64,000 bases of DNA from Chitinophaga sp. E66 (GCA_019285755.1 CP079103.1:6171001-6235000); one strand, 5' to 3'; shown: positions 1-11,163, counted from the first letter of the stretch. Notes: a model not told the origin generated them from the letters alone. Made by a program: numbers and translations.

Positions 1-182
1 CCTATGAATATAAATACGTTATCCAGGGCACAGTAGAGTACCTCATCAACAACGAAACCTACATCCTCGAAGCCGGAGACTCCATCTTCTTCGACGGCCG
101 CCTGGGCCATAAACCCTCCAATGTAGGCGATAACGACGCCCTGCTGCTCGTTATCTATTTCTTCCAGGAAGGAGAAAAATAA
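1..182 (+). CDS. Cupin-domain protein, C-terminal part (5' end outside window)
   Basis: An open frame enters from the left edge (first full codon at base 3) and ends at a TAA at 180-182, giving 60 residues. The visible part looks like a conserved beta-barrel cupin: a stretch around YKYVIQGTVEYLINNETY, then LEAGDSIFFDGRLGHKPSN, where the last His suits a cupin metal or ligand site. Cupins of this shape are often the C-terminal half of XRE-type regulators. Because it lies about 100 bp upstream of phnA on the same strand, it could be the sensor-regulator of the phosphonate genes; that is inference, since the N-terminal half is not in the window. Confidence 0.75.
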   Translation, partial: YEYKYVIQGTVEYLINNETYILEAGDSIFFDGRLGHKPSNVGDNDALLLVIYFFQEGEK

Positions 183-283
183 GTTTAACCATACTGAAAC
201 CCGTTCATAAAAATTTAACAGGTGACTTTGTAAATATTGTTTACTTTTACTACTCAAAAGTTAGCATTTATAAACTCAGTCAC

Positions 284-1525
284 ATGGCAATATCTACCAA
301 CTCCTTTACCGTAAATGGCAAAACCTACACGCCGCCAGCCCGGCCTGTAGTGGTTATCTGCCTCGACGGCTCGGCCGATGAATACCTCGACATCACCCTG
401 GCACACGACCGCATGCCCAACCTCAAGAAAATGACCCTTTCCGGTTACAGGGGCATGGTGCGCGGGGCTTTACCCTCTTTTACCAATGTGAATAACTCGT
501 CGATCGTGACAGGCGTGACGCCGGCAGTGCACGGTATCTGCGGTAACTTCTTCTTCGATACCAACCGCCAGGAAGAAGTGATGATGAACTCCGCCGAATA
601 CCTCCGCTCCGAGACCATCCTCGCAGCCGCCGCTAACGCCGGCCGCAAAGTGGCGGTGGTGACTGCCAGGAAAAACTCCGCGATATCCTCAGCCATAAAA
701 TGACGGGCATCGCCTTCTCGGCCGAAAAAGCCAACCAGGCCCAGGAGGCCACCCATGGCATCGGCAACGTCGAAACCGTGCTGGGCCTCCCCACTCCCGC
801 GATCTACAGCGCAGACGCCAGTCTCTTCGTGCTCCGTGCCGGCGTGGCCCTCATCGAAAAAGGAATGGCCGACTTCCTCTACCTCTCGCTGACCGATTAT
901 ATGCAACACACCTTCGCCCCGAAGAAGGTCCTCGCTGGCGTTCTACGAAGCGATAGACCATGAGCTGGGAAGGCTCCTGGCAGCGGGCGCCGTTATCGGA
1001 GCCACGGCAGACCACGGCATGAATGCCAAGCAGAAAGAAGACGGTACTCCTAATGTATTGTACGTTGAAACCATGCTAACCAAACAGTTCGGCGAAGGTT
1101 TCCGCGTGATCTGCCCCATCACCGATCCGTATGTGAAACATCACGGCGCCCTGGGCTCCTATGTAGCAGTTCACTTACCCGACGGTGTCAGCGAAACGGA
1201 AGTGGCGGCCTGGCTGCAGGCGCAGCCTGGTATCACGGAAGTGCATAACCGCGACATGGCCGTTCGCCTGCTGGAACAACCGGCAGACCGTATCGCCGAT
1301 CTGGTGGTGCTCAGCGCCCGCGACGTAGTAGTGGGCAGAACGCCCGCGCACCACGATCTTTCCGCACTGGATTCCGGTCTCCGCTCTCATGGCGGCCGCT
1401 ATGAGGAAATGGTGCCACTGCTTATTTCGCATCCGCTCAAAACCGCTTACCGCAGCAAGGCCGGCGGCGATCCGCGCAACTTCGACGTATTCGATTTTAC
1501 CTGTAACGGTACTACCCTCAACTAA
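284..1525 (+). CDS. phnA: Phosphonoacetate hydrolase (alkaline phosphatase superfamily)
   Basis: PhnA hydrolyses phosphonoacetate to acetate and phosphate, the last step of the PhnW-PhnY-PhnA route of 2-aminoethylphosphonate degradation. Family landmarks are visible: metal ligand Asp28 in VVICLDGSADEY, the nucleophile Thr67 in LPSFTNVNNSSIVTG, the Asp-His pair in TADHGMN, and a late metal His in GLRSHGGRYEE. Total size (about 413 residues) suits the family. The frame breaks near 670 and 920; the protein resumes directly each time. ATG284 is the only sensible start before the conserved core. phnY begins 6 bp after the stop, so the two are co-transcribed. AT-rich DNA precedes the gene, but I could not place a convincing promoter. 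Confidence 0.92.
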
Positions 1526-1531
1526 TATCAT

Positions 1532-2972
1532 ATGTCCAATACCCTCGCACCCGAAGCTACTTTATCCCTCTCCGGCTATATTGCCGGCCAGCCAGTGGAG
1601 TCGGCTCAGCTGCTGGAAGTGCGCAGCCCCTACAGCGGGCGCCTCGCCGGTACGGTAACGCTCGCTTCCCGGAAAGACACGGAAGCCGCTATCGCCGCCG
1701 GGCTCGCCGCTAATGTGAAGCAGACCCGCTATGAGCGCTTTGCCGTGCTCGATAAAGCGCGCCAGCTGCTGGAAGAAAGGAAAGAAGAATTTGCGCGCAT
1801 CATCACAGCGGAAGCAGGTCTTGCGCTGCGGGAAGCACGGTATGAAGTAGGCCGCGCCCGCGATGTGCTCCATTTTGCCGCGCTGGAATCACTCAAAGAC
1901 GACGGACAGATCTTCTCCTGCGACATCTCCCCGCAGGGCAAGGCCCGTAAGATATTCACCACCCGCGAGCCACTGTCGCTGGCGGTAGCCATCACTCCCT
2001 TCAATCACCCGCTGAACCAGGTAGCCCACAAGATCGCGCCGGCGATCGCTACCGGTACGCCCGTTATACTGAAGCCTTCCGAAAAGACACCGCTCACCGC
2101 TATTCGTTTTGTGGAGCTGCTGTATGAAGCAGGTCTGCCGCCGGCCATGCTGAGCGTATTGCTCGGGCCTACGGCCGAAGTAGCGGAAGTGCTCGTGACA
2201 GATCCGCGTGTAGAACTGGTGTCTTTCACCGGCAGCGTGGCGGTAGGGAAGCACATTGCGAAGCAGGCGGGATACAAGAAAGTGATCCTGGAACTGGGTG
2301 GCAACGATCCATTGATCATCCTGGAAGATGCGGATATGGATCTCGCCGTGACCCTTGCGGCGGAAGGCGCCTACCGTAACTCCGGCCAGCGTTGTACCGC
2401 AGTAAAGCGTATCCTCGTACAGGAAAGCATTCACGATGTGTTCGTGGAAAACTGATCGAGAAAACAAAGGAATACATCGCAGGCGATCCCGAACTGGCGG
2501 AAACCCGTGTAGGTACGGTGATCGACGAGCCAGCGGCAAAGTACCTGGAAGATGTGGTAAATAAAGCCGTGGCGCAGGGCGCGAAGGTGCGCATAGGCGG
2601 CCGTCGCACCGGTGCGCTCCTGGAGCCTACCGTCATCACGGACGTTCCGCGGGATGCCCAGATGGTAGTGCAGGAATCTTTCGGCCCGCTGGCTCCGTAA
2701 TGAAGGTCAAAGACCTTGAAGATGCGGTGCAACTGGCCAATGGCACCGCGTTTGGCCTATCCTCCGGTATTGTTACAAAAGACATGGAAAAGGCGCTCTA
2801 TGCGGTAAAGAACCTCCGCATGGGAACGGTCAATATCAACGAAGTGCCCGGTTACCGGATCGAAAGCTCGCCTTTCGGCGGTATTAAAGATTCCGGCCTG
2901 GGTATCAAGGAAGGCGTGATCGAAGCCATGAAATGCTTTACGTACGTGAAGACATTTTCCCTGCCCTGGTAG
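1532..2972 (+). CDS. phnY: Aldehyde dehydrogenase, probable phosphonoacetaldehyde dehydrogenase
   Basis: NAD(P)-dependent aldehyde dehydrogenase of about 480 residues. Visible motifs are the TPFNHPLNQVAHK region with the conserved Asn, KPSEKTP for cofactor binding, SFTGSVAVGK (Rossmann glycine-rich turn), catalytic Glu in LELGGNDP and catalytic Cys in NSGQRCTA. The C-terminus has FGPLAP and ESSPFGGIKDSG, both typical of ALDHs. Its place between phnA and the convergent phnW makes oxidation of phosphonoacetaldehyde to phosphonoacetate the likely reaction. The specificity rests on context; a related semialdehyde substrate cannot be excluded from sequence alone. Frame breaks fall near 2450 (one A lost in an A run) and 2698 (one G lost in GG). 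Confidence 0.9.
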
Positions 2973-2997
2973 GGACGCTCTCTTATAGTTTGTATGA

Positions 2998-3028
2998 AGC
3001 GGTTCCGGTATTCCCGGGGCCGCTTTTT
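2998..3028 (+). terminator. Intrinsic terminator of phnA-phnY
   Basis: An 11-bp stem (2998-3008 with 3014-3024, two G.T pairs), a 5-base loop and a T run at 3024-3028, 25 bp after the phnY stop. Confidence 0.85.
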
Positions 3029-3043
3029 ATTACGCTGTCAAAG

Positions 3044-3075
3044 AAAAAGGCGCACCCGCTCCCGGTTGCGCCTTT
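3044..3075 (-). terminator. Intrinsic terminator of the phnW transcript
   Basis: Stem AAAGGCGCA/TGCGCCTTT (3046-3054 with 3067-3075), followed on the minus strand by a T run, just beyond the phnW stop. It sits back to back with the phnY terminator, so each convergent operon has its own. Confidence 0.85.
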
Positions 3076-3094
3076 GATCATTATAGTGTAACAG

Positions 3095-4199
3095 TTATCT
3101 GGAGGCGATTGCCTGCTGCTCCATGATCTCGCCGATGGCCTGCACCAGTGCGGCAACGTCTTCCGGGAAGATCTGCCCGATGTTGCCGATGCGGAAAGCA
3201 TTGGCCTTGCTCAGTTTGCCCGGGTAGATCACGAAGTTGCGGTCGCTGAGCTGTTGATAGAAATCATCGAAGCGGAAGGAGGGGTCGGTGGGATAGAGGA
3301 ACGAAGTGATGATGTGCCCCTGAATCTCCGGCCGGAGGTATTGTACGAAGCCGAGGGCTTCCATGCCCCTATCCAGCGTCTCTTTGTTTTTACGGTAGCG
3401 CGCTTCGCGCGCGGGAATGCCGCCTTCTGCCTCCAGTTCGCGCAGCGCCTGGCGGAATGCCATGATGCTGAGAGTGGGCGGCGTAAAGCGGAACTGGCCA
3501 TTGGCTTCGAGGCCATGCCATTGTTCGTAGAGGTCGAGGCTGAGGCTGCGGGCCTGTCCTTTTGTTTTGAGCAGCGCCTGCTTTTCCGCGATCACGAATG
3601 CAAAGCCGGGGATGCCTTCTATGCATTTGTTGGAAGAGGAAACGAGGAACTGGATATGTGACTTGCGGATATCGAGAGCTACGCCGCCGAAGCTGCTCAT
3701 GGCGTCTACGATAAATGTTTTCCGAATTCCGCACAGATGGCGCCGATAGTTTCTATGGGATTAAAAAGGCCGGTAGTGGTTTCGCTGTGGATGCAGGCCA
3801 CGTGTGTGATTCCTGGTTGTTGTTCCAGCTGGAGGCGTACGGCGGCGGGGTCTGTTATCGCGTCTTCCTCGAACCGGAGCACGGTATGGGGAGCTTGTGG
3901 ATGGCGCACATTTTGGCGATGCGCTCCCCGTATGCGCCGTTGCACAATACCAGCAGGTGATCTTTTTCGCCGATGGCGCTGCTGATCACGCTTTCCACGC
4001 CGAAGGTGCCGGATCCCTGCATGAGCACGGTTTCGTAGCCTTCTTCTTTCGACACATGCCCCAATGCGAGCAGCGCTTCGCGGACCTCTTTAACGGTATC
4101 CACGAATACGGCGTCGCGCGAGCCCATGTCTTCCATGGCGGCAGCTTTAACGGTGTGCGAAGTGGATAGCGGTCCCGGGGTGAATAACAGTTTCTTCAT
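3095..4199 (-). CDS. phnW: 2-aminoethylphosphonate--pyruvate transaminase
   Basis: A fold-type I PLP aminotransferase that converts AEP and pyruvate to phosphonoacetaldehyde and alanine. The N-terminus MKKLLFTPGPLSTS is the standard opening of PhnW. QGSGTFGVESVI matches the phosphate-binding loop, VDAMSSFGG holds the cofactor Asp region, and SSSNKCIEGIPGF contains the Schiff-base Lys in its usual PhnW setting. Length is about 368 codons, normal for the family. Frame breaks lie near 3895 and 3717. The start codon overlaps the TGA of the upstream DUF5690 gene (ATGA), which implies translational coupling. Together with phnA and phnY it completes a PhnWYA pathway. Confidence 0.93.
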
Positions 4200-5518
4200 A
4201 AATGTATTGTAAAGTTGTGCAGACCGGGCGTGGCAGGTTCGGGTTTGTTCCAAAGCTTGCGGATGCCGTGTTTGCGGTTGAAATATACGAAAGCGGTAAT
4301 TAATAAAGCGAGGCAGGCGAAGCACAAAACGTAGCTGAACTGCATCAGCACCCGGCTCCAGCGGAGGTCTTTCATGAAGAACTCGCGGTATAATAAAGCC
4401 CGACACTGCCCAGGTACCCAACTGCATCGCAGCCGTAAACAAAGAACCCGGCATTGGCCTTCATTTTAAACAAAGCGATCAGCCGCTCGAATACCGCCAC
4501 CTGGATAGGTATGTAAGCAAGGAAAAGCCCCGTGCCCAGGCTAAGCATCCATTCAAACGCACCAATGGCATGCCGGTGGAAGAGCCAGTGCTGGCGCCCG
4601 TCAGCAGGATGCCGATAGCGATCAGTCCTTTCGTGGCCCACAGGCCGCGGATGTTATTCCTGATAAGCGAAAGGGTGGATACGCAGGCTACTACGATCAC
4701 GGTGCTGATCAGTTCCGTCTGCGCAAGGATGCCCCTGTGCCAGTGAGGGCCGCCGATCTCGTTCCATATCTCTACACTGAAGTTGTCGCGGAAGTCGCGC
4801 ATGGTGGTAAGCAGGCAGTAAATAAGCAGGATGCAGAGCAGCCCCGGCCAGTAGTTGCGGATGATCTCCGACTTGTCTGCCGGCGTCATCGGGGGCGCTC
4901 CGCCCGCAGGAGTTTGTCGGTCTCTCCCGGTGCAGGGATGACGGACAGCATCCAGATAAATAAACAAGTGAGGGGAGGAATAGCAGCCCGATAACGAAGG
5001 GCATCCAGAATTCCGTGATCCAGGGAGAAGGGCCTGGATTTCCAGGTAAATGGTTTTCAGGATGCCGGAAGCGGCGATGATGGAAATGCTGAGCCCCATG
5101 CCCAGGATCTCCGTGAACCTGCGGCCTTCCAGGAAGCTGAAGATGACGCCCCATACCATGCCCAGGGGCAGGCCGTTGAGGAAAAGGAAGAAGAAGTTAT
5201 AGGGATAAGGCACCAGGGCGAAGCCCAGCAGCGCCAGTTGTGCGAAAAGTATCAATCCCGCTACCAGCCGGATCCGTTGCTGCGGCTGTAATTCGGAAAT
5301 AATTTTGATGCCCGCGAATTTGGAAACCATATACCCCAACACCTGCGCGATGATAAGAACAGTCTTATACCCCAGCCCGAACAGGGTCAGTCCTTGTAAA
5401 GCCCTGTATTAAAAGGTTTGCGGAAGGCATACATGCAAAAATAAGTGCCGAAAGAAGCCAGGAGGCACCATACAATGAAGAATACGCCGGACGGATGTTG
5501 AAGCCTTTTGTTGAACAT
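4196..5518 (-). CDS. DUF5690-type multi-pass membrane protein, probable AEP transporter
   Basis: A membrane protein of about 440 residues with many hydrophobic segments in an MFS-like arrangement; it resembles the DUF5690 family of Bacteroidota. The N-terminus after ATG5518 reads MFNKRLQHPSGVFFIVW and leads into TM1. Later landmarks are VLGYMVSKFAGIKI, FLNGLPLGMVWGVIFSFLEGRRFTE and a C-terminal TM ending in LITAFVYFNRKHGIRKLW. At least four frame breaks occur (near 5400, 5030-4900, 4570 and 4385), and the joined protein ends at the TGA that overlaps the phnW start. Function is inferred from this coupling and from the lack of any phosphonate ABC importer nearby. The family name is from memory. 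Confidence 0.72.
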
Positions 5519-5822
5519 AGTACTTGTGTTTAGTATAGCCAACCTTGCACCTTCTTCGTGTTTAATATTTGTAAATTATAAAAATTAATTAAATTCGGGA
5601 AAGTTTACCTCCAGTTTTTTTAGAAGGATCTACCAGAATCTTTTATTATAGGCGTTTGATTGCTATTCAGCGAAGTTCGTGCGTTCGGAAAATTCCACAG
5701 AGTTTAAGGTGTTAAGGAATTATTATTTTAATATTTCTATACTATTAAATTTAGTAATACTTAACATTTGGTTAAAACAGTCACCTCATTTTTGTTTTGT
5801 AAAACCGCTTAATCCTTTCCTT
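5519..5822. other. Divergent intergenic region, no gene seen
   Basis: AT-rich spacer between the divergent DUF5690-phnW operon and a SusC gene; it must carry both promoters. On the plus side a TTTG at 5767-5770 stands 21 bp before a TTGTTTTG at 5792-5799, loosely resembling the Bacteroidota TTTG/TAnnTTTG promoter. No coding frame or stable hairpin was found. Confidence 0.4.
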
Positions 5823-8800
5823 ATGCATCACATTTTACAACCACTTCTCAGGGTCGTGCTAATAGCGCTCGCCCTCGCGTTGCCATGCTCTTACGCATGG
5901 GCGCAACAGCAAATCTCCGTCTCGGGCACGGTCGCGTCCGAAGATCAACAACCCGTTCCCGGCGTCACCGTTAAAGTGAAAGGCGCCGCCATCGGTGCCG
6001 TTACCGATGGAAACGGGAAATTCTCCTCCGCTGTGCCTCCGACGCCGTACTTCAATTCACCTCTCTCGGGTTCGTTACACAGGAAGTTCCCGTAAGCGGA
6101 CAATCATCCATCAACGTAACGCTCGTCACCGACAAGAAATCCCTCGACGAAGTCGTGATCACCGCCCTCGGTATCAAAAAAGAAAAGAAAGCAGTCGGCT
6201 TCTCCGTACAGGAAGTAAAAGGCTCCGACCTCGTGAAAGCCCGCGAGCCAAATGCCATCAACTCCCTGTCCGGTAAGGTGTCTGGCCTGCTCATCGCCTC
6301 CAATCCCAACCTGTTCGGCAATCCTGAGATCCGCCTCCGCGGCGTGAAGCCTCTCATCGTGGTAGATGGAGTGCCCATCAGCTCCGACTCCTGGAACCTC
6401 AGCCCGGACGATATCGAGACTTACTCCGTCCTCAAAGGCCCCACCGCCTCCGCGCTCTATGGTTCCCGCGGGGTGAACGGCGCGATCCAGATCACCACGA
6501 AGCGCGGCGCCACCGGTACCCGCGTGGAATTCAACACCAGCCACCAGCTGCAGGCCGGTTACAACGCCATCCCCGAAACTCAGAACGATTACGGTCCCGG
6601 CGACTATGGCGAATATGAATTCGGCGATGGCAAAGGCGGCGGTATCAACGACGTGGATTACAATCAATGGGGCCCGAAGTTCAACGTAAAGGATCCTTCA
6701 ACCGCCAGCGGCTGGAAGGAGCTCCCCAGTTCGACAGTCCCATCGATCCCGCCACGGGCAAGCCCATCCCTACGCCCTGGCTCAGGCGCGGCCCAAATAA
6801 CCTCCGCAACTTCCTGCGGAACGGGCTGCTGTCTACCGCCAATGTGGCCCTGTCTTCACGCAATGAGAAACCGATATCCGGTTGTCGGCCTCGCATACCT
6901 ACCAGCGTGGACAAGTTCCTAACACCCACGTGAACATCACCAACGTCAACGTAGCCGGCGGTGTAAACCTGACCGATCGCCTGCGGGTAGACGTTACCGT
7001 CAATTACAACAAACAATACACCCTAATTATCCCAACCTGGCCTACGGCCCCAACAGCTTCATTTATTACCTGACGATCTGGGGCGGCGCCGACTTCGACG
7101 TGCGCGACCTGAAAACTACTGGCAGCCGGGTAAAGAAGGCATCCAGCAGTATAACTTCGAATATTTCCGCTACAACAATCCCTGGTTCATCGCCAACGAA
7201 TGGCTGCGTGGATATTACAAAGACGATGTGTATGGCTTCGTTTCCGCGAACTATAAGATCGCGAAGAACTTCAATGCCATGCTGCGCACGCACATCAGCA
7301 CCAACAACCTCTACGAAAGCAATAAACTGCCCTACTCCGCCGGCGCTTACGAGGCCAACCTCAAAGGCAAGTACCGCGAGTGGTGGACGTATAACTTCGA
7401 GAATAATACCGACCTGTTGTTGACGTATGACAAGGATTTTGGCCAGCACTTCGAGCTGTCGGCCCACGCAGGCGCCAACCTCCGCACGCTGAACACCCGC
7501 AATATTTATGGCGAAACGGCGGACCTGCTCATTCCCATGTGGTATAACTTCGAGAATACGAGCGAGCAGCGTAAGCCTACCAATTACACGGCCACCAAAC
7601 AAGTAGGCAGCGCTTATGCCGCAGTAGACCTGTCGTACAGAAACTACCTGTTCCTGGGCCTCACCGGCCGGATGGACCGCTCTTCCACCTTGCCTTTGAG
7701 CAACAACACTTACTTCTATCCTTCGGTGTCGCTGAGCGGCATCGTTTCGGATATGATCAAGATGCCGGAGTTTATCAGCTACTGGAAGATCCGTGGCTCC
7801 TGGGCGCGCGTAGGCGGCGACCTCGATCTCTATTCCAACATCGCCAACTACACGCTGGGTACCCGCTGGAACAACATGCCTTCGGCATATTATGCGGACA
7901 AGATCTATAACCAACAGATCGAGCCGGCTTTCAACTCTTCCGTTGAAGTGGGCACGGATATGCGCTTCCTGAAGAACCGAATCGGGTTTGATGTGAGCTT
8001 TTATCGCAGTATAGACGGTCCGCAGGTATTCGATAACCCGGTGTCTGAAGCATCCGGTTATACGGCCAAGAAATTGAACGGCCTGAAGTATGAGCGCCGC
8101 GGCGCGGAGGTTTCCATCAATGGTACACCCGTCGCCTCCGGCAAATTCAAGTGGGAAGTGATGGCGAACTGGTCTTCTTACAAGCCTATCCTGAAAGAGA
8201 TTTACGGCAACCAGCAGAAGCTCGGTAACATCAAGGTAGGCGAGCGTTCCGATGCATATTACACCACTGATTTTTACCGCTCCTCTGATGGGAAGGTAGT
8301 CTATGGCAGCAATGGCCTCCCGGTAAAAGATCCCCTGCCCAAGAAAGTAGGCTACTTCACACCGGATTGGTTTGGCGGCCTCGGAAACACCTTTACTTAC
8401 GGCGACTGGCGCTTTACCTTCCTGCTGGATGGCCGCGTTGGCGGAAAGACGCTCAACTATGTGAATCAGAAACTCTGGCAAGGCGGCCGCCACCCGGATG
8501 CCGGTCCTGCCGAAAGAGAGAAAGACGGCCTCAGAGACCCCGGTACCGGCAAGCCCATTCCGCACTGGACGGGCGACGGCGTAGTGGTGGTTAAAGGTGA
8601 ACTGAAGCGCGATGGCGACGGTAACGTTATTTCCGATACCCGCGAATTTGCGCCCAACACCAACAAGACCACCTTCCAGGACTGGGCTTACAATCTTATG
8701 GGCGCTGAAATCTCCAACATCATCGATCAGACTTTCGTGAAGCTCCGTGATGTGTCATTGACGTACACGCTGCCTGCCGGTAAACTTACCCGCACGCCCT

Positions 8801-8952
8801 TCAAATCCGCGAACGTATCGCTGGTGGCGCGTAACCTGATGTACTTTACCAAACACAAGAACATCGACCTCGATCAGTTCGTTGATGGCGCTAACGGCCT
8901 GCAGACGCCTTCCGTAAAAAGCTATGGCATCAACCTGAACTTCACCTTCTGA
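5823..8952 (+). CDS. SusC/RagA-type TonB-dependent outer-membrane receptor
   Basis: Outer-membrane porin-like importer of about 1,040 residues that works with the SusD-like lipoprotein next to it. The start at 5823 gives a clear signal peptide (hydrophobic LLRVVLIALALALPCSYAWA, cleaved before QQQ). Then comes a carboxypeptidase-regulatory-like domain (ISVSGTVASEDQQPVPGV), the plug with LRGVKPLIVVDGVPI and ASALYGSRGVNGAI (the SusC signature), and a long beta barrel ending in aromatic GINLNFTF. Frame breaks lie near 6050, 6690, 6880-7040 and 7100-7230. The substrate cannot be read from sequence, and no glycoside hydrolase or regulator is adjacent. Confidence 0.93.
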
Positions 8953-8972
8953 TCCCCTAAAAAGAACGACAC

Positions 8973-10476
8973 ATGAAACAAATCACCCAACTCCTCATAT
9001 GTGCATCGCTGGCGCTGGGCGCCGCGTCCTGCAAGAAGTTCGACAGTCTGCAAGACAACCCGAACAAACCGACCGTTTCTCCCCGGCGTTGCTGCTGACG
9101 GGCGTGCTCATCGACCTGAAAGAAAACCCCTGGGACCAGGCGCAACGCGAAAACCAGTTCTGGGTATCCAACTTCGACTATTACGCCAGCCAGGGTACAA
9201 CTGGAGCTCTACCGGCATGCGTTATGGCGTGCTGCGCAATATCCAGAAGATGGAAGAAGAGGCCAACCGCCTCGGGGGCGACGAAAACCGTCCGTACCTG
9301 ATCATCGCGAAGTTCCTCAAAGCCTGGTGCTATATCGATATGACGATGAAGTTCGGGGATGTGCCCATGAGCGAAGCGATGCAGTCTGCCACGGAGAACT
9401 TCACGCCAAAATACGATCCGCAGAAAGAAGTCTTCCGCCAGAGCCTCGCGCTCCTGGAAGCCGCCGCTTCAGAAATGAAAGCCTTCCTGGACGCAGCGAA
9501 GCGTAATAAGATCAACGGCGACTTCATGCTCGACGGCGACCTTGACAAATGGCATAAACTGATCAACAGCACCCGCCTTCGCACGCTTATCAACCTAAGC
9601 AAACATGCCGACGATGCCGATCTTCAGGTGAAAGCAAAGTTCGCTGCTATCGTAGCTTCCGCTGCCAACTTCCCCATCATGGAAAGCAATACGGACAACT
9701 ACCAGGTGGTGTTCAACGGCAACATCCAGGATAACCGCTATCCGCTGGGCCCGTATAACCGCGGCTTCGACCGCGGCCGCAACAACATGGGCGCCACCTA
9801 CCTGGATACCCTGGTGGCCTATAAAGACCCGCGTACGTTTGAGATCGCCGAACCGGTGGATACGGCCAAAGCGCACAATATACCCGGCTATGCGTCCCGC
9901 TTTTCGTCTTACAAAGGTGGCCGTACCGGCGATGTACTGAGCGATTTATCGTCCCAGAACGCTAACGGTTATCTGTCTTACGGCAACGAGCGCCGCTACT
10001 GGCAGACGGGCAGCGGGGAGCCTTGCATTCAGCTGGGTTATCCTGAAACCTGCTTTACTATCGCGGAAGCGATCCAGCGGGGCTGGGCGCCGGGTAATGC
10101 GGAAGACTGGTATAAAAGGGCATCAAAGCCTCCTTTGCCTTTTACGGCCTGGGAGAGGATGTGTTCAATACCTGGTACGCCGCTTCTCCGAAAGTGCAGT
10201 ACAAAGGCAATAACGCCGAAGGCCTGCAACAGATACTCCTGCAGAAGTACCTCTCGTTCTTCATGAACTCCGGCCGCCAGGCATATTATCAGTACCGCCG
10301 CACCGGCATCCCCATGTTCGATATCGGGGCTGCCAACGCCAACGGGGAAGATCCCCAAACGCTGGCTTTATCCCCAGCGCGAGTACCAGACCAACAACGA
10401 CCAGGTTAAGGCCGCCCTACAAAGACAATTCGGCGGCACCGACGATATCAACGGCGATATGTGGTTGATAAAATAG
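8973..10476 (+). CDS. SusD/RagB-like substrate-binding lipoprotein
   Basis: About 500 residues, starting 20 bp after the SusC stop. The N-terminus MKQITQLLICASLALGAASC is a lipoprotein signal with the lipobox Cys before KKFDSLQDNPNKPT, a SusD-type opening. Helical TPR-like segments follow (YLIIAKFLKAWCYIDMTMKFGDVPMSEA), and the C-terminus has YYQYRRTGIPMF and KRWLYPQREYQTN, typical of SusD C-termini. Frame breaks lie near 9070, 9200, 10120 and 10360. It should form the lid of the receptor at 5823-8952 and probably shares its transcript, which ends at the terminator 23 bp downstream. Confidence 0.92.
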
Positions 10477-10498
10477 GCAGTGATTGAATCGACAAATC

Positions 10499-10523
10499 GG
10501 GCTGCCTTCGGGCGGCCCTTTTT
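10499..10523 (+). terminator. Intrinsic terminator of the SusC/SusD operon
   Basis: Eight-bp stem 10499-10506 with 10511-10518, TTCG tetraloop, then a T run; 23 bp after the SusD stop. Confidence 0.9.
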
Positions 10524-10655
10524 GTTTATACGACTGTCAAAGTAAAATATTGCAATTGTATACTTTGGAGGTGGCTCATCGGGATACGGCGAATCTCTCT
10601 CTAGTTTGCTTCTAATCATAGGCTAACTAGTAGGTTGACGCCCTGGCAACTTATA

Positions 10656-10740
10656 TATATCCTACCTATATCCTACCTATGTCTTACCTATATCCTACCT
10701 ATGTCCTACCCCTTTAAAGGGTAGGACATAGGTAGGATAT
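10656..10740. repeat. 11-bp tandem units folded as an inverted repeat, element 1
   Basis: Five contiguous copies of an 11-bp unit (TATATCCTACC, with TATGTC and one CTTACC variant) run from 10656 to 10710. A palindromic CCCTTTAAAGGG centre follows, then about two inverted copies (GGTAGGACATA, GGTAGGATAT) to 10740. The transcript could form a long hairpin, and slippage between tandem units would allow several alternative pairings. Confidence 0.85.
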
Positions 10741-10931
10741 TGATAGGTTATATGCAAAATAAATGCAGGTTATTTAATAGCAGCCTGCCTGTTATCATAC
10801 TGACAAGCCTATGACTGGATGGGAATAAGTACGTTGTTTCGTACAAATTCCTGTCTGGTCTGCTGCTAGTCTTCTCCTTGTCAGCTTCAGGTTAAAATAA
10901 TGTCATGTATTTGTCTTGGGAATATTCCGGG

Positions 10932-10995
10932 TATGTCTTGCCTATGTCCCGCCTCTTTTAAGGGCAGGATATAGGCGGGATATAGGCGGGACATA
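10932..10995. repeat. 11-bp tandem units folded as an inverted repeat, element 2
   Basis: Two direct units (TATGTCTTGCC, TATGTCCCGCC; 10932-10953), a short TCTTTTAA loop, then three inverted units (GGCAGGATATA, GGCGGGATATA, GGCGGGACATA; 10963-10995). The unit is the same as in element 1 with C/G replacing T/A in both arms, so pairing is kept. Confidence 0.85.
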
Positions 10996-11101
10996 TCTGA
11001 GAGATGAGGGCGACGAGAAGCAGTCTTTAAGGGGCTGGAAAGCTATTAGCGGCCGATAAGCCAGTAATTGGAAGGGCAAACGCTGATTATAGGTGTACAG
11101 T

Positions 11102-11139
11102 AAAAGGGGCTGCCTCAAATGAATGAGACAGCCCCTTTT
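11102..11139 (-). terminator. Bidirectional-type terminator after the B12 operon
   Basis: Long stem GGGGCTG.CTCA/TGAG.CAGCCCC with a 6-base loop, A run on the left and T run on the right, so it can work on either strand. It lies just beyond the 3' end of the BtuF-like gene. Confidence 0.8.
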
Positions 11140-11163
11140 ATTATGCGATTACCGCCCGGGCGT

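Larger units (their letters stand above)
10524..11101. other. Gene-free stretch with two repeat hairpins
   Basis: No convincing ORF on either strand. The only structure is the two inverted-repeat elements listed separately, about 190 bp apart; the DNA between and after them shows nothing recognisable. Confidence 0.6.

Noticed and set aside
284..1525. Programmed frameshifting in phnA and other broken genes
   Set aside because: Breaks occur at random positions in dozens of unrelated genes, without slippery heptamers or a common downstream structure.
7066..8565. A 499-codon minus-strand ORF opposite the SusC barrel
   Set aside because: It is the antisense shadow of the receptor gene; composition is driven by the plus-strand codons and it has no domain or start context.
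10656..10995. CRISPR-like array
   Set aside because: Repeats are only 11 bp, directly contiguous without spacers, and paired with inverted copies; no cas genes are present.
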